Below, in pieces: positions 27,081-37,830 of a stretch of DNA of 64,000 bases. This stretch comes from Emiliania huxleyi CCMP1516. Lineage: Eukaryota; Haptophyta; Isochrysidales; Noelaerhabdaceae. A program made the position numbers and the translations under genes. The stretch is from contig NW_005199274.1 of NCBI RefSeq assembly GCF_000372725.1, positions 763,281 to 827,280 of the forward strand, in the 5' to 3' direction. Below the pieces are notes generated by a model, which was not told the origin of the DNA, ran no database searches, and saw only the letters and a list, made by a program, of their open reading frames with translations. Numbering within the stretch: position 1 is the stretch's first letter; each line of letters starts with the position of its first letter.

Positions 27081-28649
27081 TCAACGCGCTGCACGAATGT
27101 CGCGGGGCGGGTTGCCGGAATGGTGGCACTGAGGCCCGAGGGGTGCGGGAGGCGCACGGCGGGGGCCGGCCTCGGGGTGAGGGTGAGGCCGGCCGCCGCC
27201 ACCGGGGGTCGCCGCGCCGTAAAGCGGCCCGCCGGTCTCCCTGCTGGCGGTGCGCGCGGCCGCGCTCAAAGGCGCTGATTGCTCGGCCGCGCGGGGCCAG
27301 GTGACTCGCCCGCTGGAAGGGTGGTGCACGGGGTTTGCGGCGGGGTCCCCAACGTCCCCGGCGGCGGCCCGCTGGCGGGCCGCCGCCGCCGCCAGGGCGG
27401 CGGCGATGACGGAGAGCTCGTGGTGCTCGGTGTCGCTCTCCATCTCGTCGAAGAGGTCGCTTGCCCTCTGCTCGAGGGCTCGTGCCCATGCCTTGTCCCG
27501 CAGGGCTCGGACCTGCGCGCGGGTGCGCTCGAACTCCGCTGGCATCTCCGCGAGCTCGGTGTGGTCCGCCCGCCTCTCGGGCCTGTGGGACGTGCCGTCC
27601 AGGGCGACGTAGCGATCTCCCTTGTCTGAGGGAAGACCACCATCCGTGTCTGCTCCCTCCCCCACGGCCCGCTGCGGTGGGGTCGGTGCGCCACGCCGTG
27701 CGGCGTACTTGTACGTGTCGTGCAGCGCCGGGGGCTTGCGCGTGCGGAGGGCACGCGCCCCGGGCACGGCGCCCGCCTGGACGCCGCCGCCCAAGGCAGC
27801 TGGCGTCAGGAACGCTCGGCTCTGCAGCCGCAACCGCTCCTCCTTGGGGACAGCCTCGCCGGGTGCGTCGTGCGCCTTGTCGCCCGGCGACGGCGCAGAG
27901 TGCCCCCGCGCGTCGTGGTACCACTGCCTGTCGTGGCCTCGTGGCTCGTGGCGGTGATCGTGACCCGCGCCGAGGGCCTCCTTGGCACCGCGTGCCACGT
28001 GCATGCCCACAGGAGCGTGCGTTCCTGCAGTGCGGGCTCCGGCTTGGCCCGCGACGCTCGCGTTGTCGTCACGGTCCGGTGCCTCGGGGGCCCATGCCCT
28101 CGGCGGGTCGCCCGACCCCATGGTTGTATGGTTTGCCTCGGCGTCTCCCGCCGGTGCGTTCTCTGGGGCTCCCCGCGAAGGGGCGCCTACGGCCGCCCTC
28201 GCAGCCCATGCCCACGAGCTAAACCCGTGGTCGGCCTCGAACTCTAACCCCCAGGGGTCCGCCTCGTCGGGTCCGCCCGAGCCGTCGGGCCGGTGGGACG
28301 CAAGGCTCGCCTCGACGCTTCCCGTCGACGCGCGCCTCAGGGCTCCCGTCGATCGGAAACCCTCGGTCGATGCCGCAGCCCATGCCGCTACATCTAACTC
28401 TTGGAGTTGACTATGGCCGAGCGTCCCCCGGGGGTGCGGCTCGAGCCAGTCCGGGTCGTCGGACCCGGAGATTGTGTCGCTGATCACACCGTCCTCCGAT
28501 GGCGATGCGCTTCTCCAGGACTCCTCTCGCAAGGGGCCAACAGGAGGAGGCGCGTCCACTGGAAGGGACGCTGCTCTCTCCACTGGAGGGTAGGGTTCCA
28601 CCCCCGGGCTCGCTCCGTGCGAACTCGCTGTAGGGGTAGTTTCATTCAT
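27081..28649 (-). CDS. ORF B: 522-residue disordered protein, unrecognised
   Basis: Uninterrupted frame whose ATG (28647-28649) lies inside the 226-bp repeat. The protein is rich in Ala, Pro, Gly, Ser and His (for example HDHRHEPRGHDRQWYHD), with one helical segment LEQRASDLFDEMESDTEHHE followed by an alanine run. Nothing resembling a catalytic domain is visible. Its composition could suit a structural or gag-like protein of a mobile element, but this is inference only. It is in the same orientation as ORF A and sits 234 bp downstream of it. Confidence 0.5.
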   Translation of the reverse strand: MNETTPTASSHGASPGVEPYPPVERAASLPVDAPPPVGPLREESWRSASPSEDGVISDTISGSDDPDWLEPHPRGTLGHSQLQELDVAAWAAASTEGFRSTGALRRASTGSVEASLASHRPDGSGGPDEADPWGLEFEADHGFSSWAWAARAAVGAPSRGAPENAPAGDAEANHTTMGSGDPPRAWAPEAPDRDDNASVAGQAGARTAGTHAPVGMHVARGAKEALGAGHDHRHEPRGHDRQWYHDARGHSAPSPGDKAHDAPGEAVPKEERLRLQSRAFLTPAALGGGVQAGAVPGARALRTRKPPALHDTYKYAARRGAPTPPQRAVGEGADTDGGLPSDKGDRYVALDGTSHRPERRADHTELAEMPAEFERTRAQVRALRDKAWARALEQRASDLFDEMESDTEHHELSVIAAALAAAAARQRAAAGDVGDPAANPVHHPSSGRVTWPRAAEQSAPLSAAARTASRETGGPLYGAATPGGGGRPHPHPEAGPRRAPPAPLGPQCHHSGNPPRDIRAAR

Positions 28650-28863
28650 AGCTATGGACCCGCGCGCGCCGCGCAGGCCGATTGCGGGGCTCTCCCACAA
28701 CCACGCTGACCAGATCCCCGGACCAGCGACAGAGGCGAAACGACACTCGGCCCGCCGACACAATTCGGCCACTGGACACCATAACTAAATGCGGCGCAGG
28801 CCAATCTCAAGTTCCCTTCTCAATTCTTCGCGGGTTTTGGTGCAGTCACCTTCCCCCGCGACA
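28638..28863 (-). repeat. 226-bp direct repeat, copy 1 (leader of ORF B)
   Basis: Identical by eye to 30823-31048. On the minus strand it ends with AGCTATGAATGAAACT, so the ATG of ORF B and that of ORF A both lie in its last bases. It abuts the end of ORF A (20 bp). It does not show target-site duplications with copy 2. It could be a shared promoter/leader or a terminal repeat of a mobile unit. Confidence 0.85.
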
Positions 28864-28882
28864 GCAGCGGACAGCGTCCCGC

Positions 28883-30830
28883 CTAGGGACCTGAGGGGGT
28901 TTGTGGGGTAGTAGTGGGGTAGTTCGGCACTGCGCTGCTTCCCACGACGCCATGCTCCGCCACGATGAGCTGCCTCTCGGCGAACGCCCACGGGTGGCCG
29001 CTCGTCCCCGCTGCCCAGTAGCCCTCGCGGTTCTGGTGGTCGCGCTGCGCCCATTGCGCCGCCCGGGCGACAAAGCCCTGGCACGCCGCCTGCACCCGCG
29101 TGCACGGGATGAAGTCGTTGGTGTTGAAGGGCAGCCCTCGAAGGTCTGGTCGCGTCGCGCCCGGGCGAAACGCGGCAAAGTATTCACGCGCGTCCAGGCA
29201 CTCCTGGTGGTCGCAACAGCCGCGCCGCCCTGCGAGGATGGCGTCCATCCCCGCCGTGATGAGGGTGGTGCAGCCCGGGGGGCGCTGCCCACGTCCAAGC
29301 ACGAGCCCGCGGCGAATCCTCGCGAGGCCCACCAGGCTCTCGCGCGCAGCGATTAGCGCGGGTTCGATGGTGACGTGGCATCTCGCCTCGGACGGTTGAG
29401 ATCTGTGCAGCTGCTCCAGGAACGCCGACGTTAGCAACGGGGCCGTGCTGTCGAGGTCCGGCCCGGCTGCTCCCGCCGGCGTCGCGGGCGCGGCCGTGGT
29501 GTACTCATCCAGCTCGCTGAGGCGCCCCGGCGCGCAGGCCCCGCACGCGAGCCAAGTCTCCGGCGCGGTGCGCAGGTGGAACTGGCACATGGCGCACGGC
29601 AGGCGGAGCGTCCCGTTCGGGGTCGAGGGGCGCACGCACGCGGGGAAGCTTGAGCAAGGGCGCGCGGGCTGGGGCGCGACCGCGTAGTAGAGCAGTGTGT
29701 CGACCGGCTCTCCGACCCGGATGCCCGAGCATGAGGCCGTCACGCGCGTCACGGCACCCCGGGGCTCGACCCGGTAGAGCACGTTGCCGTAGTGCGAATA
29801 GGGCCGGAAGCTGCCCTGTGAGTAGCCCGCCCTCCTAGGCGTGCCTGTCGCTGACGCGTGCGCGTCCTCCCTCGCTCTGCGCAGCGTAAGGCCGTCACAA
29901 TCGCGCGGCAGGTTGAGCAGCGGCGCCAGCACCGCTTCGAAGAAGGCGGCGAACCAGGGGCCGTGCAGCGTGGCCAGGGGGCCCATGCAGAACGTGGTGT
30001 GCCGCCCCCGATCGTCGCGCAGGACGATGCGAGGGCCCACGTGCTCGCTCGCAGTATCGCATCCGCACACCAGTGGCCACCCCGGGTGGTCCGCCTTGTC
30101 GCAGGCGACGCACCGCACATGCGCGCCGTGCGCCGGGCAAGCGCCTGTGGTCCCTGAGGGGCTCGAGGCCCCACCCCATTTCCGGCGCGATGGGGTTCTC
30201 CCCACGCCTTTCTGGGTCGTACACCCAGGGCGCTACCTCGAGGACCTGGTCGCCGCGCATTATGTCCAGGCCGGCGTCGGCCTCGGTGACGAACATCCGC
30301 CCGTCAAGCGAGAAGTGCAGCGCGCCGTGCTCGCCGGCCCAGACGGTGATCACGCGCATCCCGTACGGGAGAGGCACCGGGCTGTAGTGCTGCAGCCCCG
30401 CATGCACCCGCAACTCCACCACCGCGACGGGCTCCCGCGGGCCGGGCTGGAAGAGGTTCGGTGGCGTGGTCGGCGAGGGCGTCGCTGGCTCGAGGTAGTC
30501 GGCGGTCCGGTGCGGCGAGTGCGCCTCGTCCTCGCTGTCACCGTCAGTCCCCGAGCCTGCGCCCGCGCCCCTCACCTCTGACAGTTCCCACGGCCCGTTG
30601 GGCCTGGGCTCCTGCGAGCGCCGTGCGCACCTCGTCGCCTCCCGCGCGACGACGGGGCTGCTGACCAAGTTGAAGTTGATGTGCCGCTTGGCGTCGCTCG
30701 CCGTCTCGAACAGCTTGTGCGCGAAGATGGTGAAGAACTCCGCCGGATTCTCGTACACGTTCATGCCCTTCAGCATGAGTATGAGGACCTGGTCACGCAC
30801 CGCCCTCCACGCTGCGGCCGTGAGTTTCAT
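28883..30830 (-). CDS. ORF A: Cys/His-rich protein, two frames joined by a frameshift near 30170
   Basis: The first frame starts at 30828-30830 (ATG in the 226-bp repeat) with KLTAAAWRAVRDQVLILMLK and FTIFAHKLFETASDAKRHIN. It later reads HALHFSLDGRMFVTEAD-like beta-rich sequence and GDQVLEVAPWVYDPERRG. Near 30150-30205 coding character moves to the next frame, continuing HGAHVRCVACDKADHPGW, VCGCDTASEHVGPRIV and, nearer the end, GCCDHQECLDAREYFAAF. Joined, the protein would be about 670-700 residues with Cys pairs suggesting zinc sites. I recognise no family. The frame change may be a sequencing error, decay or programmed frameshifting. Confidence 0.5.
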
Positions 30831-31048
30831 TCATAGCTATGGACCCGCGCGCGCCGCGCAGGCCGATTGCGGGGCTCTCCCACAACCACGCTGACCAGAT
30901 CCCCGGACCAGCGACAGAGGCGAAACGACACTCGGCCCGCCGACACAATTCGGCCACTGGACACCATAACTAAATGCGGCGCAGGCCAATCTCAAGTTCC
31001 CTTCTCAATTCTTCGCGGGTTTTGGTGCAGTCACCTTCCCCCGCGACA
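30823..31048 (-). repeat. 226-bp direct repeat, copy 2 (leader of ORF A)
   Basis: Same sequence as 28638-28863, located 2185 bp away in the same orientation, directly upstream of ORF A. Confidence 0.85.
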
Positions 31049-31753
31049 ACGAATTTCGTCAAAATTTCGATTAGGATTAGCTAATGACTGTCATTCTGTC
31101 AATGTACAATGAGCAGTGCCGCACTGGCAGTGCCAGTGGCTGCCCGATACTTTGACTGCCAATCAGCGAGAGAGACCACCAGGCCCTGCACGACGCCACG
31201 CACCTCCCTCTCGTCGCCCTCGACCGCCGAAACGAGCGACTCCACCACGGCGCGGACCTCCCTCTGCACGCGCGCCTCTTTCGTCTTTGCGTTGCGCCTG
31301 CCCCTGTGCAGGCTGCCGGGCGGCCTCCTCGCGCCGGCGCCTGGCCGCTGCTGCGCTGGCCTCTCGCTAGTGCGCACGCAGGAGGCGGAGCACGCAGGAG
31401 CCATCGGCGACGGTTCGCGGCAGCGCGGTGGTGTACAGGAGGTCATTTTCTTCTCGAGCGTTAGTGCCAGTGCGCGCCAGTCCCGTGCGCAGTCCTGTGT
31501 CCAGTGTTGTGCGAGGGAGTTTTGTGGTAAAATTCTTCTCGAGCGTGACAGCCTAACATGTAATCAACGCACGGAGCCCGAAAGCAGGGTGCCCGAAAGC
31601 GTGTAAGGGAGCCGCTGTTGAGCAGAGCCGCTGTTGAGCAGAGCCGCTGTTGAGCACATCGCTGCCGCCACCTCTCCGGAGAGCCGACGCCCAAGGAGTA
31701 GTACGTGATGCCGAAGAGCGGCGCTACCGCAACCTCCGTTCTCGCCCGAGCTC
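31049..31753. other. Intergenic region with repeat R1
   Basis: Contains short sequences matching R1 (31455-31550) and three tandem GTTGAGCAGAGCCGCT units (31615-31655). No gene is supported. Confidence 0.5.
31455..31550 (+). repeat. Dispersed repeat family R1 (copy)
   Basis: GTTAGTGCCAGTGCGCGCCA followed by GTCCCGTGCGCAG, GTTGTGCGAGGGAG and GTAAAATTCTT. The same string order occurs at 62107-62173 and, inverted, at 44277-44350. Confidence 0.8.
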
Positions 31754-34700
31754 TTGCGTGGGGCAAGCCCCGGGGAGCGAGAGCGGCTGATCTCTTCGCC
31801 GAAGAGGAAGAGGATGGTCCCCAGGACGACACAGCAGGTCGTCCAGCTGCCTTCGCCACCCGCCACCCGCCAGCACCGCCTCTACCACCGCCCCGTTCCA
31901 CCCCCTCCGTGCTGCCGCCCCTGCCGCTGCTGTTGGTGGGCTCTCTCGCGCGCGCCCCGGCGCCATCCGATGCCTACTCACAGTCGCGCTCTCCCCGGTG
32001 CAGGAGATGCTCAAGTGGGCTGCACCGCCTCCAAGAACAACGAGACGGAGCTGCGCAAGCTCAGGGTCGAGAACCGGTCGCTCAAGGATGAGATCCAGTC
32101 GCTCAAGGACGAGAACCAGTCGCTCAAGCAGGACGAGATCCAGTCGCTCCAGGACGACCTCGATGCGGGGGCGGCTTCGATCGCGCCGGCGTTCACGGCG
32201 CCGACGGGGGCGGCGGCCTCGTTTGCGGCGGCGACGGTGGCCGTGCGTGCGCCCCCGCCGCCCCCACCGCCCCCGCCGCTGTCGCTGCCGTGCCCGCCCC
32301 TCACGGGCAGCGGTGGGACCGACATCGACAAGCAGGACGAGACCCAGTCGCTCAAGGACGAGAACCAGTCGCTCAAGGACCAGCTCCACAACATTGGCAC
32401 GCCGAGTGCCACCGCCACCTCGCCCGACGGCAAGGCCGACGCATTCCCCGCACCGCCGCCTTCGCCACCGCCACCGCCCGCACACACACACCGCCGCCGC
32501 GTCCGCCGCCGCCTCCCTCTCCTCCGCCGCCGCGTCCGCGTCTGCCTCCTTCTTTCCCCGCCGCCTCGCCACCCTCCCCGCCGCCTTACCCCCTCGCTCT
32601 CTCTGCTCCTCTCAGGTCGACGCGGAGCCCGCCGCGCAGTGGGGTATCGCTGGCTGGGTGGACTCCCTCGCCCTCACCGAGGTGGTGGCCGAGGCGCTGA
32701 AGGAGCCGGCCGGAACCACCGACCCGTTCAAGTACGTGTGCAACCTCTCGCTTGCCGACCTCGAGAGCAAGCTCGAGGCGGTGAAGCTGAGTGGACTCGC
32801 TACGCCCCTCTGGTCCGCCATTGAGAAGCTGCGCGGCCAAAGCGCCGCGACCGGGACGGCGCTGAACGCCAAGTTCGCCGCGGAGGGCGACGCGTTCAAG
32901 GGTGAGATGGGCTTCGGCGGCGTCGAGCAGTTTTACGGAGGCGTGCTGCACGATAGTAGTTGTTTTGCCCTACTCTTCCACTCTCACCGGCCGGCCCCCG
33001 TCCCCTGACCTGTGAGCAGGCCTCGAGAAGCTCATCGGGCCGCCGCTCATGGTGGAGGGCTCGCTCTTCAAGGCCATGGAGACGGAGCACTGCGAGAAGA
33101 AGGATGCAGACGTTTCGTTTGGCACCTCCAACGGCATCGAGGGCGCAACCTCCAAGCTCGAGTGGGAGTTTGTCGTCGCGCCCGTGGTCGATAACGGCCG
33201 CTACGCCGAGCGCGGCGGCGACTTCCGCACGGCCCACCGCGAGTGGTGCCGTCGGGCGGAGCCGCTCTCTGTCTACCAGAAGAAGATGGCGGGCGAGATG
33301 AACCCGAGGCTCGTTGAGGCGGGGCAGGCGCCGCTCACGTTGGAGGAGATCATCGCCGGGCGAATGTACACGGGGCCGATGTACGAGAAGTATAACGGCG
33401 TCCTCCGCTTCTTCTCAGCGCGCGGCGCCGACGGTGCTGTGCTGCTGGAGTACGCCTCGATGGAGCAGGTGCCCTTTCTGCAGAAGAAGTGCGGCACGCT
33501 TCACCTCGGCGAGTGGGCTGCGACGGCGGCAGGCAAAGGCGAGGCCGCGGTGCGCTGGACGTGGCACAACCAGTACTCGACCACCATCCACGCGATCAAC
33601 TCGATCATCGTCAAGCTGTCGCCGCTGACGAGGATCACGCCGCTCTACCGCGGCTGGACGGGCGCCACGCTCCCGCAAGCCTTCTTCAAGCCGGACGCGC
33701 TCGGCTTTCGCGGCGGCGTCGAGTACGGCTTCTCGTCGACCACCACCGACCGCGCGCAGGCAGTGCACTACGCGGCGGGCAAGGCGTCGACGGTGCTCGA
33801 GCTCGTGATGGGCATGATCGACCGCGGCGCCGACATCTCGTGGCTCTCGCAGTACCCGCACGAAAAGGAGACGCTGCTGCCGCCGCTCATGGGCCTGCAG
33901 GTGCGTCAACCATCCGACCTCCCTCCCCCGCTCTTCTCCTCCATCGCCTCCTTCCTCTTCTCGATACCTGCAGGTGCGTTCGACGGGAGTGGAGGGCAGC
34001 ACGCTCGTCGTCCAGTGCAGCTTCTCCATCAACATGGCCTCGCTCACGCTCGAGCAGGTGGCGGGCAAGCGCAAGAAGCTGCTCACCGACATGGGCGCGC
34101 AGATGGCGGCCGAGGTGCGCCGGGGGTTGGCGGAGGAGGCAGCGGAGGAGGCGTCGCAACTTGTGCGCGTCCGACTCGGCCTCGAGCGATGCGCGGACGC
34201 TGGAGGCGCGGCGGACGAGCGGCTCGAGGCGCCGCTCGGCGACGAGGCTGAGGCGTACAACGATGACGTGCGCTTCCAAGCGGCGGTGGGCGACGCCCTC
34301 AAGGTGAAGCGCGCGGCGGTGCTCGCGGCGACGGTGCAGCACGGCGGCGGCGGGCTTGCCGCGGCGATGGATACGGTATTGCCGCTGCAGGCCAGCCGCG
34401 TCGATTTGACGGGGTTCGGCCTTGGCGGCGAGACCAGATACATCAAGGCGAGCGAGGTCGAGGGCGAGTCCACGGAGGTCGGGGCTAAGGTGATTTACCA
34501 GGGGCGCGAGAGGGTCGTGAGCACGGGCGTGGACTCCGACGGCGACCTGAAGCTGGTCGATGGCGAAATGGTGGGAACGGTGGTCGCGTGGATGGAGTCG
34601 GAGCCGTCGGCGCTGACGTCGCTGACGCTTGACTGGGGCAAGGCGTGCCGCCGCGTGCAGGAGGCGGTGCTCGACGTGGTGCGGACGACGCGCACGCTCG

Positions 34701-36262
34701 TCGCGCTGAGTGTGGGCGAGGAGGGGGCGATGCCGCTCAACCCGCTGCAGCTCAATGGGCGGGAGGCGGTGACGTCGCTCGATTTGAAGGACAAGGAACT
34801 CGGACCCGGATCGGCTGCCGTCATTGCGGCGGGTCTCTCGGTCAATGAGGTGCTGACCTCCTTGGATGTGCGCGGCAACAAGATCGGCTCCACCGGCGCG
34901 GCCGCGATCGCCGAGGCGCTGCAGGGCAACGGGGTGCTGACCAATCTCGACCTCTATCGCAACAACATCGGCGACGAGGGCGCCAAGGCGATCGGCGGCG
35001 CTCTCGCGGTCAACGGGGTGCTGACCAAGCTGAACCTCGAGGGCCACGAGCTCGACCTGCCAAAGCTTCGCGGCACCGACCCGGTCACATCCCTCAACTT
35101 CTCGCGCAAGGACCTCGGACCCGCCTCGGCCATCGTGATCGCTTCGCTGATTGCGGGCAACGGGGTATTGACCTCCTTGGATGTGGGCGACAACACGATA
35201 CGGGGTTTTGACAGCCTCACCGGAGAGGCGGCCCTCGGCATCGTGCGCGTCGAGCGGCAGCGCAACAAACTCACCTCGCTGGGCTTGGGTCGCTGCGGCA
35301 TCGGCCCGACTGGCGCCGCAGAGATCGCCGAGTACGTGGCGGGCAGCGGGGTATTGACCGAGCTCGACCTCTCCCGCAACGACATCAACGACGAGGGCGC
35401 CGCTGCGCTGGCCTCCGCTCTGCGCGTCAACGGGGTGTTGACCACCATCGACCTGACCCGCAACGGCATCCTCCGTGAGGGCGGCGTCGCGATCGGCAAC
35501 GCGCTCGCCGTCAATGAGGTGCTGAACACCCTCAACCTCTCCGACAACGGCATCGGCGCCCCGGGCGCCAAGGCGATCGGCGAGGCGCTCGCGGTCAATG
35601 GGGTGCTGACCGACCTGAACCTATTGGGCAACAACATCGGCGGCGAGACCGGCTACATCAAGGCGAGCGAGGTCGAGGGCGAGTCCAAGGAGGTCGGAGC
35701 TAAGGTGATCTACAAGGGGTGCGAGATGGTCGTGAGCAAGGGCGTGGACTCTGACGGCGACCTGAAGCTGGTCGATGCAGTGCAGACGGGCGTACTCGCG
35801 ATCGCCAAGGCCCTCGAGGTCAACGAGGTGCTGACCGAGCTCGACCTCTCCCGCAACGACATCGACGACGCGGGCGCCGTGGCGCTGGCCTCCGCTCTGC
35901 GCGTCAACGGGGTGCTGAAAGATCTCGACATCAGCAGCGACCAGATCGGCGACGAGGGCGCCGCCGCGATCGCCGAGGCGCTGCGCGGCAACGAGGTGCT
36001 GGAAGCGCTTAACCTCAGCAAAAATCGCATCAGTGACGCCGGCGCTGCGATCGCCGAGGCACTGCGGGGCAACGAGGTGCTGACCACCCTCAACCTCGAC
36101 GGCAACGAGATACGCGACGAGGGGGTGATGGCGATTCGACATGCGGTGAGCGAGCGGGCGGGGTTTAAACTTGTGCTTCGAGACTCTCGTGAGAGGGAGG
36201 TGGATGAGGAGAGGCATAGGGAGGAACAAGCGGAATATGAACGCATGATGTGGTGTACCTAA
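31754..36262 (+). CDS. ADP-ribosyltransferase / leucine-rich-repeat fusion protein
   Basis: Spliced gene. A coiled-coil N-terminus with SLKDENQSLKDE repeats and Pro-rich linkers (to about 32500) leads to exon VDAEPAAQWGIAGWVDSLAL (32620-32940). After an intron (about 32940-33018) the ART domain follows (33020-33900) with the R-S-E signature: Arg in ITPLYRGWTG, the STT motif in GFSSTTTDRA and the E-x-E in YPHEKETLLPPL. This is the arginine-specific mono-ADP-ribosyltransferase type, which uses NAD+. A GT-AG intron at 33901-33973 precedes VRSTGVEGSTLVVQCSFSIN. The C-terminal half (34780-36200) is a long RNI-type LRR array with repeats such as LTSLDVRGNKIGSTGAAAIA. A module, YIKASEVEGES...GVDSDGDLKLVD, occurs twice (34432-34563, 35641-35778). 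The start is uncertain; Met 31971 is possible. Catalysis is predicted, not shown. Confidence 0.8.
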
Positions 36263-36689
36263 ACCTGTGTTAAGTTGCCAGTCTGCCAGTCCAAGGAAGG
36301 TGTGTTGCTAGCCGTCGCCCACCCTTGGCGTCTGCCTCTTCCTACCTCTCTTCGCAGTCCCTCGCCGATTCTCGCTGCGACCTTTATGCCACCTCGCGGT
36401 CGTCCCACTCTCGTCGTTCTCTCTCTTGTCGCTTCTTCCTCTGAGCTCTGTCTGTCGCGTCGCTCTCCTCTGCCTCGTCACATCTGCAGCACATGATCGT
36501 AATTCACTTGGAGCACTTGGAGTGCAGTCACAGGCTTGATACTGATCTCTGAGGACTCTGCACGAGACCGTGTTTCCGCCCTGAGGCTGGGGTATGAGCC
36601 ATGCAGGCGCTCGCCGTGGCGCAGAAGCCCAGATGGTCATGAGGGGGCCTTAATGAGAAGCATCAACTGTATCTTGGCACCGAGCGGCG
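36263..36689. other. Right part of the DNA interrupting the ABC-F gene
   Basis: Holds a partial R1 copy (36268-36300) and repeat R2 (36307-36490), then unassigned sequence to about 36690. Confidence 0.5.
36307..36490 (+). repeat. Dispersed repeat R2 (copy 2)
   Basis: Matches 8629-8800 from GCTAGCCGTCGCCCACCCT onward, about 85-90% identical by eye, same orientation. Confidence 0.8.
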
Positions 36690-36986
36690 GAGGATCGGCT
36701 CCCTCCTGTCTTGAGACCTCGAGCCTCCTCGAGAGTCGCCTCGACTAGGCACCGAGTGGCTCGAGCGGCTTGTCCTGTCGGAGATGGGCCACGGCGGAGT
36801 GGTCGTCGTCTCGCACGACCGCGAGGTGCCCGAGAGTCGACGAGATGCGCCGAGATGCGCCGAGGGGCCCGAGAGGAGCCGAGAGGAGCCGAGAGGAGCC
36901 GAGAATTGCCGAGATTCACCGAGGGGCGTCGTCTCGGCCGTGCAGGTGCTCGACCGCCTCTCGACGCACCTCCTGCACTCCGCGGG

Positions 36987-37084
36987 CGGCCACGGGGAGC
37001 TGTACGCAGGCGCATATCTCCCCACATCTCCCCGCATCTCCCCATATCTCCCCATACCTCGGCCACGGGGAGCTGTACGCAGGC
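36987..37084 (+). repeat. Introner-like ATCTCCCC insert in the ABC-F fragment
   Basis: A perfect 25-bp repeat beginning CGGCCACGGGGAGCTGTACG lies at 36987-37011 and 37060-37084. Between them are five ATCTCCCC units. The target contains GCAG|GC, giving a GC donor in copy 1 and an AG acceptor in copy 2. Confidence 0.85.
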
Positions 37085-37194
37085 TCGTACTCCACTGACT
37101 TCAGCTGCATTCGACCGCACTCAGTTGTATGCGCTGCACATGCACGCGGCGCTCTGATGACGTCGGCGTGTATTCACCGTGCAGGCTCGTACTC
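37079..37194 (+). repeat. Second introner-like insert in the ABC-F fragment
   Basis: GCAGGCTCGTACTC occurs at 37079-37092 and 37181-37194. The 102-bp unit between is not an array. CAG|GCTCG again provides a GC-AG junction that restores AGSYSDFLRR. Confidence 0.7.
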
Positions 37195-37830
37195 GGACTT
37201 TCTGCGCCGCGCCGCGCTGCAGCGCGAGGCCATGGAGCAGCTGGAGAGCGACGCCTCGCCGGCTGGCGAGGAGGAGGGAGGAGCGCTCTCCCAAATGACT
37301 TGTCCGTGACTCACGTCCACATCTGACACATCATCCTTCCTCTCATCTCTACGCACCACTCACCCTCGTCATCCTCATTCACGCTACTCACACCGCACGC
37401 AGACTCTCCTTACCTCCACCTCTAGGCGTCTTACCTCCGCCTCTCCCCGACACCCTCCGCCCGTCGCGCTTCCAACTGCTGACGGCGGCGACGCCAACGG
37501 CGCGGCCCAAATCTCGGCACTGCCCCTGCCAGTCCTCGGCCCCTCGCGATCTCGCGCGATCTCGGGTAATCTCGGTTCATCTCGGCCCGTGCCGCTCGCG
37601 CGCCGAATCTCCGAGTCTCTTGAGCGACATCCCGCATCCTCTCTGAGATCCAGGCCCCTCTAGCCGCAATCGAAGGAATGCGCTCAAGATGCCCCGCGCA
37701 AGTCATGGTTCGAAAACCAGGCGAGGCGCGCCAAGCGTGCGCGGCGAGGCGCCGCGGCGGCGGCGGGCACGGACGCGATGCTCGCGCTTCGAGGCGCGTC
37801 GCTGTCCTTTGAAGCCGCGCCGGAGGGGCG

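Larger units (their letters stand above)
36690..37830 (+). pseudogene. ABC-F ATPase, downstream part of the interrupted gene
   Basis: After a damaged Walker B region (SSLLESRLD where LLLDEPTNHLDL is expected, with one base missing), the frame reads GTEWLERLVLSEMGHGGVV and VVVSHDRE. This is the ABC-F D-loop/H-loop segment normally just after Walker B. It continues VLDRLSTHLLHSAGGHGELY and SYSDFLRRAALQREAMEQL, the usual post-domain segment, then after an intron WFENQARRAKRARRG and the start of a second ABC domain (LALRGASLSFEA), which dissolves into glycine-coding repeats. Two introner-like inserts interrupt it (36987-37084 and 37079-37194). The second nucleotide-binding domain is absent. Confidence 0.55.

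Noticed and set aside
28638-31048. The 226-bp repeats as retrotransposon LTRs
   Set aside because: No reverse transcriptase, integrase or primer-binding site lies between them and no target-site duplication flanks the pair. Kept only as an unexplained repeated leader.
37700-37720. tRNA-like GGTTCGAAAACC sequence
   Set aside because: No acceptor or anticodon stems can be drawn around it; it is coding sequence of the ABC-F fragment.
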